From Flavobacteriaceae bacterium UBA7433 (GTDB lineage: Bacteria > Bacteroidota > Bacteroidia > Flavobacteriales > Flavobacteriaceae), in the NCBI GenBank assembly GCA_002477565.1, contig DLQL01000052.1, positions 1 to 6,473 on the forward strand: a DNA stretch of 6,473 bases, written 5' to 3'. The notes under the pieces are model-generated. The model was not told the origin of the DNA. It saw nothing but the letters and a program-made list of their open reading frames with translations, and did not search any database. Made by a program: the position numbers and the translations under genes. Positions 5,604-6,473 of the stretch are shown piece by piece (position 1 is the first letter of the stretch; every line of letters begins with the position of its first letter).

Positions 5604-6473
5604 ATGGAAACAAAATTTCAACCTACAAAAGAAGGGTATTACGGACAATTCGGAGGGGCTTTTATTCCAGAATTGTTGCATCCCAATGTCAAAGAGCTGG
5701 AGGATAATTACCTGCAGATTATCTATTCCGACGCTTTTCAAAAAGAATACAAGTACCTGTTGGACGAATATGTCGGACGGCCTACACCACTTTATTTGGC
5801 CAAACATTTGTCTGAGAAATTCCAAGCTTCTATCTACTTGAAGCGAGAAGATTTGTGCCACACAGGTGCGCACAAAATAAACAATACCATTGGGCAGATT
5901 TTGCTTGCCAAGCATTTGGGTAAGAAACGCATCATAGCAGAGACAGGGGCTGGACAACACGGTGTTGCTACTGCGACGGTTTGTGCTTTGATGAATTTGG
6001 AGTGCATTGTTTTTATGGGAGAAGTAGATATCAAGCGCCAGGCTCCCAATGTGGCTCGTATGAAAATGTTGGGCGCGACGGTCATGCCTGCTAAAAGTGG
6101 AAGTAGAACCCTCAAAGATGCAACCAACGAAGCGATTCGCGATTGGATAGGAAACCCAGAAGAGACTTATTATTTGATCGGATCTGTGGTCGGTCCCCAT
6201 CCGTATCCAGATATGGTTGCCCGCCTTCAAGCCATTATCAGTGAAGAAATAAAGGCGCAACTTTTGGAGCACACAGGAAGTGAGTATCCAGATGCAGTGG
6301 TTGCTTGTGTAGGAGGAGGCAGCAATGCCGCTGGAGCGTTTTATCATTATTTAGATGACAAAGAGGTGGACTTGGTCGCTGTAGAAGCAGCGGGATTGGG
6401 AGTTCATAGCGGTGAAAGTGCGGCGACTTCTCAGTTAGGAGAGGTCGGGGTCATTCACGGAAGCAAGACCATT
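5604..6473 (+). CDS. trpB: Tryptophan synthase beta subunit, N-terminal three quarters (3' end outside window)
   Basis: Condenses indole with L-serine to give tryptophan, using PLP; works as an alpha2beta2 complex with TrpA. The window holds 290 codons, open at the right edge, of the roughly 390-400 usual. It begins METKFQPTKEGYYGQFGGAFIP by its own ATG. Visible blocks are GRPTPLY, LKREDLCHTGAHKINN with the PLP lysine Lys91, AETGAGQHGVATA with catalytic Glu113, the PLP-phosphate loop GGGSNAAG (237-244) and LGEVGVIHGSKT near the edge. This is TrpB1, the operon type, judged by its position next to trpF and its sequence. An alternative in-frame ATG at 5565 overlaps the trpF stop and has the better A-rich context, but adds 13 residues (MSCGLSSQSKTPT) that do not look like family sequence. 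I prefer 5604 at moderate certainty. It has one Trp residue in the visible part. Confidence 0.96.
   Translation, partial: METKFQPTKEGYYGQFGGAFIPELLHPNVKELEDNYLQIIYSDAFQKEYKYLLDEYVGRPTPLYLAKHLSEKFQASIYLKREDLCHTGAHKINNTIGQILLAKHLGKKRIIAETGAGQHGVATATVCALMNLECIVFMGEVDIKRQAPNVARMKMLGATVMPAKSGSRTLKDATNEAIRDWIGNPEETYYLIGSVVGPHPYPDMVARLQAIISEEIKAQLLEHTGSEYPDAVVACVGGGSNAAGAFYHYLDDKEVDLVAVEAAGLGVHSGESAATSQLGEVGVIHGSKTI

Noticed and set aside
5589..6347. 252-codon open frame on the minus strand opposite trpB
   Set aside because: It lies wholly antisense to trpB, which has all the expected catalytic motifs. Its translation is rich in Cys, His, Ser and Phe with no recognisable domain, typical of an antisense shadow.

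Overview
The window is one strand-coherent block of a Bacteroidota chromosome, most likely class Flavobacteriia. This rests on four things: A-rich start-codon contexts with no clear Shine-Dalgarno sequences, a promoter that fits the Bacteroidota TTTG/TAnnTTTG pattern, the protein sequence style, and the unfused gene order trpE-trpG-trpD-trpC-trpF-trpB. The species cannot be named from the sequence alone.

Layout, all on the + strand: positions 1-711 hold the 3' end of aspS (aspartyl-tRNA synthetase), cut by the left edge. Positions 712-1020 are a 309-base gap that contains the control region of the trp operon: a promoter (820-851), a 16-codon leader peptide with three consecutive Trp codons (870-920), and an attenuator ending in a strong intrinsic terminator (959-991). 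The structural genes follow: trpE (1021-2415), trpG (2451-3029), trpD (3076-4065), trpC (4122-4910), trpF (4945-5568) and trpB (from 5604, cut by the right edge). Gaps between structural genes are 34 to 56 bases and hold no convincing terminator, so they are probably one transcript. trpA is expected just beyond the right edge but is not seen.

Together the products carry chorismate to tryptophan. TrpE+TrpG make anthranilate, TrpD adds phosphoribose, TrpF isomerises, TrpC closes the indole ring, and TrpB condenses indole with serine (with TrpA supplying indole). Control appears two-layered: transcription attenuation by translation of the Trp-rich leader, and probable feedback inhibition of TrpE through an LLES motif.

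The main item of interest is the complete ribosome-mediated trp attenuator in the aspS-trpE gap. Its leader peptide is too short for routine gene calling. The pathway genes themselves are ordinary, and I see no mobile element, CRISPR array, RNA gene or unknown defence-like system here.
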